A stretch of DNA of 64,000 nt from Methanococcus vannielii SB (GTDB taxonomy: Archaea > AGJL01 > Methanococci > Methanococcales > Methanococcaceae), in assembly GCF_000017165.1 (NCBI RefSeq), contig NC_009634.1, positions 1,286,552-1,350,551 of the forward strand, in the 5' to 3' direction. Each line of letters opens with the position of its first letter. The first letter of the stretch is position 1. A program made the position numbers and the translations under genes. The notes beneath the pieces were generated by a model. The model had not been told where the DNA came from, searched no databases, and saw nothing but the letters and a program-made list of their open reading frames with translations. Shown here piece after piece: positions 35,351-44,212 of this stretch.

Positions 35351-37147
35351 ATGGCATTGAGATGTCCAATTGTGAGTGTTTTAGGTCACGTAGACCACGG
35401 TAAAACTTCACTTCTTGATAAAATACGGAGTACAAGAGTTACACAGAGAGAAGCTGGTGGAATAACCCAGCATATCGGTGCAAGCGAAATTCCAATAAAC
35501 ACGATAAAAAAAGTTTCAAAGGATCTTTTAGGGCTATTTAATGCTAATCTATCTATTCCTGGACTATTAGTTATAGATACACCGGGACACGAAGCATTTA
35601 CTTCTTTAAGGAAAAGGGGCGGAGCATTAGCAGATATAGCAATTTTAGTAGTGGATATAAACGAAGGATTTAAACCCCAGACAATTGAAGCAATAAATAT
35701 ATTAAAACAATGTAAAACTCCGTTTGTAGTTGCAGCTAATAAATTAGACAGAATTCCTGGTTGGAGTTCAAGTAATGGGCCATTTATTCTAAATTTTAAT
35801 GAAAAAGTTCAACACCCAAATGCAATGACTGAATTTGAGATAAGGCTTTATGAAAATGTTATCAAGCATTTAAATGAATTAGGTTTTGATGCCGACTTAT
35901 TTTCAAGAGTTAAAGATACCACAAGAACAATTAACGTGGTTCCCGTATCCGCAATTACGGGTGAAGGAGTTCCTGACCTTTTAATTATTATTGCGGGACT
36001 TGCACAGAAATTTTTAGAACAAAAACTTGCTTTAAATGTAGAAGGTTATGCAAAAGGAACTGTTTTAGAAGTAAAAGAAGAAAAAGGACTTGGTAGAACG
36101 ATTGATGCGATAATATACGACGGAATTGCAAGAACCGGGGATTACATTGTTATTGGTAACCCTGATGGCATTGTAACGTCCAAGGTAAAGGCACTTTTAA
36201 AACCAAAAGAATTAGATGAAATGAGGGATCCTAAAGATAAATTTAAGCCTTCAAGGGAAATTTCAGCTGCAACAGGGGTTAAAATCTCTGCCCCCGAATT
36301 AGAAATGGTTGTATCGGGAAGTCCATTAAGAATCGTTCCAAAGGAGCATATAAATAAAGCAATGGATGAAATAACGGAAGAAATTGAAGAGTTTACGATA
36401 AAGACTGACGAAGAAGGAATAATTATAAAAGCAGATACAATGGGCTCATTAGAAGCTATTGCAAATGAATTACGAAAAGCAAAAGCAAATATTAAAAAAG
36501 CAGAAGTTGGAGACGTTTCTAAAAAAGATATTATTGAAGCATCATCTTATTCATCTTCAGATCCATTAAATGGCTTAATAATTTCATTTAATACTAAAAC
36601 ATTGCCCGATGCAAAATTAGAGCTCGAAAAAACAGACGTAAAATTACTTGAAGGTAAAATTATATATAAATTAGTTGAAGACTATGGAGCATGGTTAAAA
36701 GAAATGGAAGAGCTTTTAAAGTCTGATGAACTAAATAAGCTTACAAAGCCTGCAATGATTAAAATTCTTCCAAATTGCATTTTCCGGCAGAAAGGCCCCG
36801 CAGTATGTGGTGTTGAAATTTTATATGGTACATTAAAAATTGGGAGCCATATAATGTCTGATGACGGTAAAAAACTTGGTTATGTTAAAGAAATTCGGAA
36901 TAATCAGCAGGAAAATATAAAGGAAGCTAAAGTAGGGATGCAAGTTCCAGTTTCGATTGATGGAAACATGATTCTTGGAAGAAATGCAAAAGAGAATGAT
37001 ATATTATATGTCGAAGTTTCAGAACCTGAAGTTAGAAAACTTTACCACATATATAAGGACGAATTAAGGGGCGATGAAAAAGAAGCTCTTTTAAGATACA
37101 TGGAATTAAAACAAAAGCTCGAAAAAAGTATATTTTGGGGAATGTAG
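35351..37147 (+). CDS. infB: Translation initiation factor aIF5B (IF2-type)
   Basis: The 598-residue GTPase has G1 GHVDHGKTSLL near residue 13, G2 region GGITQHIGA, G3 DTPGHEAF and G4 NKLDRIPG. It is followed by domains II, III and IV of the IF2/eIF5B family. It joins ribosomal subunits at initiation. The start has GGTGATATT before the ATG, five codons after an upstream in-frame ATG. The G domain is not interrupted by an intein, unlike some relatives in the order. Confidence 0.96.
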   Translation: MALRCPIVSVLGHVDHGKTSLLDKIRSTRVTQREAGGITQHIGASEIPINTIKKVSKDLLGLFNANLSIPGLLVIDTPGHEAFTSLRKRGGALADIAILVVDINEGFKPQTIEAINILKQCKTPFVVAANKLDRIPGWSSSNGPFILNFNEKVQHPNAMTEFEIRLYENVIKHLNELGFDADLFSRVKDTTRTINVVPVSAITGEGVPDLLIIIAGLAQKFLEQKLALNVEGYAKGTVLEVKEEKGLGRTIDAIIYDGIARTGDYIVIGNPDGIVTSKVKALLKPKELDEMRDPKDKFKPSREISAATGVKISAPELEMVVSGSPLRIVPKEHINKAMDEITEEIEEFTIKTDEEGIIIKADTMGSLEAIANELRKAKANIKKAEVGDVSKKDIIEASSYSSSDPLNGLIISFNTKTLPDAKLELEKTDVKLLEGKIIYKLVEDYGAWLKEMEELLKSDELNKLTKPAMIKILPNCIFRQKGPAVCGVEILYGTLKIGSHIMSDDGKKLGYVKEIRNNQQENIKEAKVGMQVPVSIDGNMILGRNAKENDILYVEVSEPEVRKLYHIYKDELRGDEKEALLRYMELKQKLEKSIFWGM

Positions 37148-37278
37148 TATTTTTAAATTTAATTATACAAATGACGTAGCATTACAAATATATACTCTGT
37201 ACGTTAAATGTAGTCATAATAAAACTTTTGGAACACCATATAACTTAATTAATTTCGAAATTTTTTCGGAGGCATAAA

Positions 37279-38742
37279 ATGATTTTGGTCATAGGGTATG
37301 GTTCTTTAGGACGTAAAGTCGTAAATAACGCCAAAAATGTTGATAAAGTAACGGTGATTGATAAAAATGATGCTGTTTTTGAATCTCATGAAAATGGAGA
37401 TTTTAACTATGTAATTGGCGATGCTTCCGAACCTGATGTTTTAGAACGGGCAAAAATAAAAGATGCTGATACAATAATTGTTTTAACAAACGATTTTGAA
37501 GTTAATAAGAAAATTGTAGGACTTATTCCTGAAATTAATGCAAAAGCATACTTAATAGTTCGAGGAATGGTTAGATATCCGGAAATATACAACGGACTTA
37601 CTATAAACAAAGTTATTTATCCACTTGAAAGTGCTGCAAGAGACGTTGTAAATGAAATTGAAAAGTCAAAACTCAGGCGGAAATTAAATGAACTAAAGGA
37701 AATAGCAATAGATGCTAAAAATTCATTTAAAAACTATTATACTCCAGAAGAAACTCCTGTAAATAATCATAAAGCTCCTTTTTTAATATTAATGCATAAA
37801 AACCCAGACCCTGATGCAATGGCAAGTGCAATGGCGTTAAAAGCGATTTTTGAAAAATGGGGTGTATCTTCAGAGATTGCTTACGGCGGAAAAATCGGTT
37901 ATGATGAAAATAAAGCAATGGTAAATCTTTTAGGAATTAAATTAAATCAAGTTGATGAATTAAACGCTTTAAATTACTGTTCTGTTGCAGTAGTTGATTT
38001 ATCTTCATCTAAAACACTTCCAATTGATGTAGACCGCTCTAAACTTTCGGTTATTGTTGATCACCATGATAATGGGGATTTAACTGCAAGATATATGGAT
38101 GTTAATCCAGAAATAGGTGCAACTGCTACTATTTTAACTAAATACTTAATTGAACTTGATATCGTACCGAATAGAAATCTTTCAACAGCCCTGTATTATG
38201 CAATTACTTCTGATACAAACTATTTTAAACGGAAAACTTCTAAAAAAGATTTTGAAGCTGCAAGTTATTTACAAGGCCTAATGGACCCTAAAGTTTTGGA
38301 AATGATTGAAAATCCCGATATAGATACTGAAACAATGGAAATTTTAGGAAAAGCCATAATGAATAGAAAAATAGTAAAGGGAAGTATTGCTTTATCTTAT
38401 GTTGGAAATATCAAAAATAGAGACGCTCTTCCAAGGGCAGCGGAATTTTTACTAAAAACTGAAGGGATAAATACAACTTATATATTTGGAATTTCAGATA
38501 ATGAAATACATATAAGTTCAAGAACAAAAGACTTAAGGATTGACGTTGGAAACATAATGAAGTCTGCATTTGGTGGCGGAGGCCATCAAGCTTCCGCTGC
38601 TGCAAGTGTTGAACTTGGAATCTTTCAGTCAGTATCTGACAAAAGTGCACTTAGAAAACTTGTAGAAGAAGCAATTCAGGCAAAAATATTTGAAACTATG
38701 GGTATCGAAGAAGAAGATATGTCTTCACAAGATAAGCAGTAA
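37279..38742 (+). CDS. RCK-N (TrkA-N) / DHH-DHHA1 phosphoesterase fusion
   Basis: The 487-residue protein joins an N-terminal Rossmann RCK domain (VIGYGSLGRKVV; GDASEPDVLERA) covering residues 1-140 to a DHH domain with HKNPDPDAMASAMALK, VDHHDNGDL and a C-terminal DHHA1 motif GGGGHQASAAA. RCK domains bind NAD or dinucleotides. The DHH part probably hydrolyses a nucleotide such as cyclic di-AMP or pAp, and the fusion suggests ligand-controlled activity. No transmembrane segment is present. The ATG follows a GGAGG site. Confidence 0.87.
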   Translation: MILVIGYGSLGRKVVNNAKNVDKVTVIDKNDAVFESHENGDFNYVIGDASEPDVLERAKIKDADTIIVLTNDFEVNKKIVGLIPEINAKAYLIVRGMVRYPEIYNGLTINKVIYPLESAARDVVNEIEKSKLRRKLNELKEIAIDAKNSFKNYYTPEETPVNNHKAPFLILMHKNPDPDAMASAMALKAIFEKWGVSSEIAYGGKIGYDENKAMVNLLGIKLNQVDELNALNYCSVAVVDLSSSKTLPIDVDRSKLSVIVDHHDNGDLTARYMDVNPEIGATATILTKYLIELDIVPNRNLSTALYYAITSDTNYFKRKTSKKDFEAASYLQGLMDPKVLEMIENPDIDTETMEILGKAIMNRKIVKGSIALSYVGNIKNRDALPRAAEFLLKTEGINTTYIFGISDNEIHISSRTKDLRIDVGNIMKSAFGGGGHQASAAASVELGIFQSVSDKSALRKLVEEAIQAKIFETMGIEEEDMSSQDKQ

Positions 38743-38775
38743 GTAAAGATTTTATTAAATTTTATTCTGGATATT

Positions 38776-39024
38776 ATGTTAAAGGAACTGATAAATAGGT
38801 TATTGTGGCATCCTAAAAGTAGCCCTAAAGACTATGTTATAATTTACCTCCATAGGGGCGCACCAGATAATAAAAAATCAATTTCAGTAAATAATATTAT
38901 TATAAACGACTCTTTTTTAGTTTTTAACGAAACCCATATTCCATTTCATCGAATTTTAGAAATTAAAAATTTAAAAACAGGCGAAATACTGTATAAAAAG
39001 GTAGATATCGATGGTTTACGTTGA
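38776..39024 (+). CDS. DUF504 / UPF0248 family protein
   Basis: The 82-residue protein has LINRLLWHPKSSPKDYVIIYLHRGA and FHRILEIKN, which match the small UPF0248 (DUF504) family. Relatives occur in archaea and in eukaryotic RNA-processing proteins, so RNA-related function is possible, but none is established here. Its end overlaps the start of the CBS-ParB gene by 14 bases. Confidence 0.82.
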   Translation: MLKELINRLLWHPKSSPKDYVIIYLHRGAPDNKKSISVNNIIINDSFLVFNETHIPFHRILEIKNLKTGEILYKKVDIDGLR

Positions 39025-39805
39025 AGAGTACATGACAAAAAAAGTTAATTCGCTAGACCCTAGTTCAACAGTTTTGGATATTATTGAACTTGTTAAAAAA
39101 ACAACTCACGACACATTTCCAGTTGTAGTTAATTCAAAGGTTAAAGGAATCATTTCAGTTCATGATATTATTGGAAAATTAGAATCCGAACAAGTAAAAG
39201 ACTTAATGACCAATCGTGATGACATGATAGTTACAAAACCGAAAACAAACATAATGGATGCTGGAAGAATAATGTTTAGAACTGGTTTTTCAAAACTTCC
39301 CGTAGTTGATGAAGAAAATAATATTCTTGGAATAATTACAAATACGGATGTTATACGGTCTCAAATTGAAAAAACTACTCCTAAAAAGCTTGAAAAAATT
39401 ATAAACTCCTATAAAAATCTTGGCTATGAATTAACAACCAAACGTGAAACGATTCCAATTAATGAATTAATTCCAACGCAGTCAAAAGTGTACGAGGATG
39501 AACTTTACGGGCGAGCCTATGAATTGAAAAGAGGCCTCGCAGAACCGATAATCGTGATAAAAACAAATATTGGTAGAAAATATATTCTAGTTGATGGGCA
39601 TCACAGGGCAGTTGCAGCTTACCTTTCATGTATTAATGAGTTAGAGGCTCATGTTTTAGAAATTGATACTGATAAAAAGATGGGAATTGAAAAAACTGCT
39701 GAAAAACAAGGTTTAGTGTCTTTAAAAGATGTTAAAATAATTGATGAAGATAAAAGTAATTGCAGTAGCACATATAAACTTAAGTCAAGCATACTTGAGA
39801 TTTAA
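39011..39805 (+). CDS. CBS pair fused to a ParB-like nuclease domain
   Basis: The 264-residue protein has two CBS motifs (residues 1-125; EEYMTKKVNSLDPSSTVLDI and VDEENNILGIITNTDVI). A ParB/sulfiredoxin-like domain follows, with PINELIPTQSKVYEDELYGR and the active-site-like motif LVDGHHRAVAAY near residue 195. The GHHR pattern is characteristic of the ParB fold. The DNA or nucleotide target is unknown. The start overlaps the DUF504 gene. Confidence 0.87.
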   Translation: MVYVEEYMTKKVNSLDPSSTVLDIIELVKKTTHDTFPVVVNSKVKGIISVHDIIGKLESEQVKDLMTNRDDMIVTKPKTNIMDAGRIMFRTGFSKLPVVDEENNILGIITNTDVIRSQIEKTTPKKLEKIINSYKNLGYELTTKRETIPINELIPTQSKVYEDELYGRAYELKRGLAEPIIVIKTNIGRKYILVDGHHRAVAAYLSCINELEAHVLEIDTDKKMGIEKTAEKQGLVSLKDVKIIDEDKSNCSSTYKLKSSILEI

Positions 39806-39845
39806 TTTAAAAATTTTTTTTAAATCCGTTAAAAAGTTAAAATAA

Positions 39846-40928
39846 TTATCTAAATCTACTGTATTTATAAAATATCCTGCAAGTTCCTTCATCAGAAACC
39901 ATGCAACTTCCAACCGGATTTAAAGGGTCACAAGTCTTTCCAAAAAGTTTGCAGTCATTTGGAAGTTTTTCCCCCCTTAATATTTCACTGCATATACAGG
40001 CCTTATTTATTACCTCTTTAATTTCTGGAATATCGATATTTTCAGAAACATCGTACTTTTTAAATTCTTCTCTTAATTTCATTCCGCCATCTTTAATCAC
40101 CGGAAACCCCCTCCAAGCAACGTCTGAAGGTTCAAACACCTTATTCATAATTTTTTGTGCAATAACGTTTCCTTCTTCCTTCACTGCTCTTTTATATTCA
40201 TTTTCAACTTTAGCTTCGCCCTTTACAAGCTGTTTTAGTATCATTACAAGGGAGGCCATAACATCAATTGGTTCAAACCCTGCAACAACCATCGGAGCTT
40301 TATATGTTTCACATGGCCCATAATATGGTTTTAAACCAGTAATTGTTGAAACGTGACCTGGACATATAAAACCGTTTAACTTCAATTCCGTTCCACCACT
40401 AAGTAAAAAGCCCATTACTGGCGGAGTTTGCCTATGTGAATTTAATATGTAGAAATTTTCAGGTTTTGATAGGAGTTCAGCAGCTGTTGTTGGTGCAGTA
40501 GTTTCAAAACCAATTGCAACAAAAATTACCTTTTCATCCTGCTTTTTTGCCAATTTTACTGCGTCTGGAATTCCGTAAACAATTCTAACATCCGCTCCTT
40601 CAGATTGAAGCTCCATTAGCGACTTTTTGCTTCCTGGAACCCTATACATATCACCTAAAGTTGCAATCGTGTATCCTTGTTCTGCTAAATACATTGCTTC
40701 ATCAATTTCTTTTTGGGTTGTAACACATACTGGGCATCCGGGTCCTGGTACTACAGTAATATTTTCAGGTAAAACATCTCTAATTCCATATTTACAAATT
40801 GTATGTTCATGTGAACCACAAACGTGCATTATTTTTACGTCATCCAACTTTTCAGAGAGTTTCTGGATTGTTTGGATTGATTTTTTAATTAATTCCTTAT
40901 CATTAATATTCATAATGTCATTATCCAT
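39846..40928 (-). CDS. hypD: Hydrogenase maturation protein HypD
   Basis: The 360-residue protein has the HypD motifs HVCGSHEHTI near residue 35, GPGCPVCVTTQKE near residue 65, and a C-terminal Cys-rich region with CICSEILRG and CKLFGKTCDPLNPVGSC for its 4Fe-4S cluster. It builds the Fe(CN)2CO unit with HypC for NiFe hydrogenases. The ATG has a GAGGG site. It is convergent with the CBS-ParB gene and apart from the other hyp genes. Confidence 0.96.
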   Translation of the reverse strand: MDNDIMNINDKELIKKSIQTIQKLSEKLDDVKIMHVCGSHEHTICKYGIRDVLPENITVVPGPGCPVCVTTQKEIDEAMYLAEQGYTIATLGDMYRVPGSKKSLMELQSEGADVRIVYGIPDAVKLAKKQDEKVIFVAIGFETTAPTTAAELLSKPENFYILNSHRQTPPVMGFLLSGGTELKLNGFICPGHVSTITGLKPYYGPCETYKAPMVVAGFEPIDVMASLVMILKQLVKGEAKVENEYKRAVKEEGNVIAQKIMNKVFEPSDVAWRGFPVIKDGGMKLREEFKKYDVSENIDIPEIKEVINKACICSEILRGEKLPNDCKLFGKTCDPLNPVGSCMVSDEGTCRIFYKYSRFR

Positions 40929-41107
40929 TTTTTCCCTCTTAAATTACACTAAAATTACACTAATGAACTAAATGGTAAAATAATATATAAAAATATTAGA
41001 GTGGACTTTGTAAAATATCGGTTTTAAAAAAAGGATATATTATTAATAATTATATTTTAATCTATTTTGGTAATTTCTATTCTAATATATTTTTATAGAA
41101 TGCGTTT

Positions 41108-41120
41108 AAATTATATATAT
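41108..41120 (+). promoter_or_regulatory. TATA box for the aNAC gene
   Basis: AAATTATATATAT lies about 40 bases before the aNAC start and predicts a start near 41143, giving a very short leader that contains the GAGGTG site. Confidence 0.45.
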
Positions 41121-41156
41121 CTTAAATATTATCAAAAAGGTTATAGAGGTGTTTTC

Positions 41157-41534
41157 ATGTTCCCAGGCGGAAAAATGAATCCAAGAATGATGAAACAAAT
41201 GCAAAAAATGATGAAAGATTTTGGAATGGATAGTGAAGACTTAAAAGCAGTAAAGGTTACTATCGAACTTGAAGATAAAATTATGGTATTTGATAAGCCA
41301 AAAGTCCAAGTAATGGATATGATGGGTACAAAAACGTATACTATTTCTGGAAGGTCTAAAAATACGTCGAAAACTGCGGAAAAAATAGAAGACACTGAAG
41401 TTAAGGTAGAAGTAACTGAAGAGGATATTGAAATGGTTGCAACACAATGTAACGTTTCAAAAGAGGAAGCTAAAACCGCTTTAGAAGATGTAAACGGGGA
41501 TTTGGCTGAAGCAATTTTAAAACTTGGAAACTAA
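41157..41534 (+). CDS. nac: Nascent polypeptide-associated complex protein (aNAC)
   Basis: The 125-residue protein starts MFPGGKMNPRMMKQMQKMMKD. It has a NAC domain (KVTIELEDKIMVFDKPKV) and a C-terminal UBA domain (residues 80-125, VSKEEAKTALEDVNGDLAEAI). Archaeal NAC forms homodimers at the ribosome exit. An upstream in-frame start would add 30 hydrophobic residues; the ATG at 41157 with GAGGTG fits the family. Confidence 0.94.
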   Translation: MFPGGKMNPRMMKQMQKMMKDFGMDSEDLKAVKVTIELEDKIMVFDKPKVQVMDMMGTKTYTISGRSKNTSKTAEKIEDTEVKVEVTEEDIEMVATQCNVSKEEAKTALEDVNGDLAEAILKLGN

Positions 41535-41576
41535 ACCATATTAGTTTTCTATTTTATTTTTAGGCCGGTGAAAAGA

Positions 41577-42923
41577 ATGGATATAGAAGGTTATGTAAGA
41601 AGATGTCTTAAAAAAGGCATTTCTGAAGATAAAATTATTGAAGACGGTTTTAAGCGAGTAGTTGAAATAAAGGAAACTGATGATGAATGGGCAAAACGAT
41701 TTTTAGGAGCAGTTTTAGAAGAAGTTAAAACGACTGAAAAATACCATGATTCAAAGGACAATGCTTTGAAATATATATTAGACTGCCCTAATTCTGGAAT
41801 TACAATGGGTAAAATGGGCGTTGGAAGTAGGGGGCAGGGGGATTTTTTTGTACACCGCGAAATTGCGAGAATTATTGAAAGTACTAAACAAAAAACCGAA
41901 GTTGATAGTACTGATCAAGACGACGCAGGAGTAGTTAGGGCAAAAGCAGAACACGTTGTAGTTGCAATTGACGGCACACACTCAAGACTCAGTGATTTTC
42001 CGTTTTTAGCAGGTTTTCACGTTGCAAGAGCTGCTTTAAGGGATGTTTATGTTATGGGTGCAGATGCAGTTGCATTAATTAGTGATATTCACCTTGCAGA
42101 TGATGGGGATGTTTCAAAGATATTTGATTATACTTCGGGTATTTGCGCAGTCTCTGAAGCTGTTTCCGTTCCGCTAGTTGCAGGAAGTACATTAAGGGTT
42201 GGAGGAGACATGGTACTAGGGGATAGAATGGTAAGTGCAGTTGGTGCAATAGGTGTAATTGAAAAAGGGGAGCCTACAGCAAGAAAAAGAGCAGAGGTTG
42301 GGGACGTAATTTTAATGACAGAAGGGAGCGGTGGAGGAACCATTTCAACAACGGCACTTTACTATGGAATGTTTGACGTTATAGGGGAAACAATAAACGT
42401 TGATTTTTTAAAAGCGTGTAAAAGTTTAATTGAAAATGACCTTTTAAAATACGTTCACGTAATGACAGATGTTACAAACGGCGGTTTAAGGGGAGATGCA
42501 TACGAAATATCAAATACTGCAAAAGTTTCCCTTGAAATTATTAAAGAAGATGTTTATAGCCTTATAAATCCAAAAGTGCTTAAAATGCTTGAAGAGTTAA
42601 ATATTGACCCCTTAGGAGTTTCAATAGATAGTCTTTTAATAATAGCTCCAAACGAAAATTCTGCCGAAATTATGGAAAAAACTGGGGCAAAAAAAATTGG
42701 AATAGTAAAAGAAGGAAATACCAGTTATTTAATTACAAAAGAAGGAAAAACTGAACCATTAATTCCAAAGTTTAGGGAGGCTGCATATACTCCTGTTAAA
42801 AAAATCATAGGGGAACAAAAACCAGATGATTTTGAAGAAATGAAAGAAAAAGTTAAAAAAACGTGCGATATGGCAATAGAAAAGAAAAATTATATCGTAA
42901 ATGATATTATTAAAAAAGATTAG
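41577..42923 (+). CDS. AIR-synthase-related (PurM/HypE/SelD superfamily) protein
   Basis: The 448-residue protein has a PurM-like core starting near residue 80: DQDDAGVVRAKAEHVVVAIDGTHSRL, then FHVARAALRDVYVMGADAVAL, DMVLGDRMVSAVGAIGVIEKG and MTDVTNGGLRGDAYEIS, which contain the ATP-binding Asp and Gly-rich parts. An N-terminal helical extension of about 80 residues precedes the core. It is longer than PurM, HypE or SelD, and is a methanogen-type relative whose substrate is unknown. The ATG follows GGTGAAAAG. Confidence 0.82.
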   Translation: MDIEGYVRRCLKKGISEDKIIEDGFKRVVEIKETDDEWAKRFLGAVLEEVKTTEKYHDSKDNALKYILDCPNSGITMGKMGVGSRGQGDFFVHREIARIIESTKQKTEVDSTDQDDAGVVRAKAEHVVVAIDGTHSRLSDFPFLAGFHVARAALRDVYVMGADAVALISDIHLADDGDVSKIFDYTSGICAVSEAVSVPLVAGSTLRVGGDMVLGDRMVSAVGAIGVIEKGEPTARKRAEVGDVILMTEGSGGGTISTTALYYGMFDVIGETINVDFLKACKSLIENDLLKYVHVMTDVTNGGLRGDAYEISNTAKVSLEIIKEDVYSLINPKVLKMLEELNIDPLGVSIDSLLIIAPNENSAEIMEKTGAKKIGIVKEGNTSYLITKEGKTEPLIPKFREAAYTPVKKIIGEQKPDDFEEMKEKVKKTCDMAIEKKNYIVNDIIKKD

Positions 42924-42925
42924 AA

Positions 42926-43111
42926 TTATGGTTTATTTATATTTAGTTCTTTTATTAATTTTCCAATTTTTGAAGGTTCTACAATATTAATATCGATATT
43001 TTTATTCTTTATGGAAATTTCAACTGTTTTTTTACTTTCAACAGACAGTTGCAGTCCAACTCCTTTTTTTTCAAGAGTATCTATTAATCCAAGTATTACA
43101 TCCATATCCAA
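42926..43111 (-). CDS. Small conserved-looking protein (61 aa)
   Basis: The 61-residue sequence MDMDVILGLIDTLEKKGV continues with QLSVESKKTVEISIKNKNI, an alpha-beta pattern with no recognisable motif. A GGGTGG site precedes a TTG start, and an ATG six bases later is an alternative. It lies 24 bases after the aldolase gene on the same strand, so it could be the second gene of that transcript. Coding status rests on the ribosome site and codon pattern. Confidence 0.6.
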   Translation of the reverse strand: MDMDVILGLIDTLEKKGVGLQLSVESKKTVEISIKNKNIDINIVEPSKIGKLIKELNINKP

Positions 43112-43135
43112 ATTAAACCACCCTAATTTATTATT

Positions 43136-44062
43136 TTACTTCATATTCCCGTTATATATTTTTAAAGCTTCTTCAACAGATTTATCTTCAATAGTTATTG
43201 CATAAATTGCATTACACATATTTACTGCTTCATTTAATGGTTTTTGATGTATATTACGGCCAGTAGCATTTCCAAACGCTCCTGAAACATGGATTTGGTT
43301 ATAAAGCTCCTTTAAAAATTCTTCAGGACTTTTACTTCCTCCACCTGCACATACTACTTTTGTTCTTCCTGAGGCCATAACTACTTCTTTAAATAATATT
43401 TCAGGATTTTCCCCTTTAGGATAATTTACCTTTACAAAATCTGCTCCAAGGCATGAAGCAACTCCTGCGGCCCCTGCAATTAAATGGGGGTCTTTTTCAT
43501 TTTTAACGGCTTTTCCCCTTGGATAAACCCAGAGTACAACTACAAAGCCATTTTTATGGGCTTCGTATATTATTTTTGAAGCTTCAGAAAGCATTATTGA
43601 CTCGAATTCACTTCCAAGGTATATTGTATACCCTATTCCAAGTATATTCAGTCCAGAATTCTGTTTAAACTCTAAAACATCGGCTACACTTAATAAAGCA
43701 CAGCTTAAAGGGTCTTTTTGCTCAGTTTCTACGATATTAGTTTTAGAATTTAATTTAACAAGATAGTTTACACCACTGTAATCTCTTCCATAGCGAGATA
43801 TTAATCCAAGCTGTGCTGCAAATACTCCGATTTTAGAATTAGCTGCAATTTTGAATAAATGCTCAGGGTCTGAATCATCTATTGAAATATTTTCGCCGTA
43901 AAAATCGTCATTAAGGTGCTCAATTTTTTGGTCTCCCGCAAAAAGCATTAATTTACCGGTATTTTTGGTAATTTCAAGGTAATTTTTTATATATTCGTCA
44001 TACATGGATTTTGGGGTTTCCAAGGGAACTATTATATCCGTATTTTTTAATTTCTTAATCAT
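43136..44062 (-). CDS. Class I fructose-bisphosphate aldolase family protein
   Basis: The 308-residue TIM-barrel protein has LMLFAGDQKIEHLNDDF near residue 40, FVVVLWVYPRGKAV near residue 175, and the Schiff-base region DFVKVNYPKGENP with Lys near residue 213, which fit archaeal DhnA-type class I aldolases. The GGGSKSPEEFL loop binds phosphate. It probably acts in the upper glycolytic or gluconeogenic route. A related family member makes a precursor of aromatic amino acids; the long N-terminus with GDQKIEHLN favours the aldolase. The ATG has GGGAGGG. Confidence 0.82.
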   Translation of the reverse strand: MIKKLKNTDIIVPLETPKSMYDEYIKNYLEITKNTGKLMLFAGDQKIEHLNDDFYGENISIDDSDPEHLFKIAANSKIGVFAAQLGLISRYGRDYSGVNYLVKLNSKTNIVETEQKDPLSCALLSVADVLEFKQNSGLNILGIGYTIYLGSEFESIMLSEASKIIYEAHKNGFVVVLWVYPRGKAVKNEKDPHLIAGAAGVASCLGADFVKVNYPKGENPEILFKEVVMASGRTKVVCAGGGSKSPEEFLKELYNQIHVSGAFGNATGRNIHQKPLNEAVNMCNAIYAITIEDKSVEEALKIYNGNMK

Positions 44063-44212
44063 GAAAATTCCCTCCCTATTTTTGAATGCTAACTATATTA
44101 TCTGTTCTGGTTTAAACTTCTTTATATTTATTTTAAAAACTTAAATAAAAATTATTATATATGTTACTAACATAAGAAGGCATACATATTAAAAATGGGG
44201 TAGGTGAATAAC

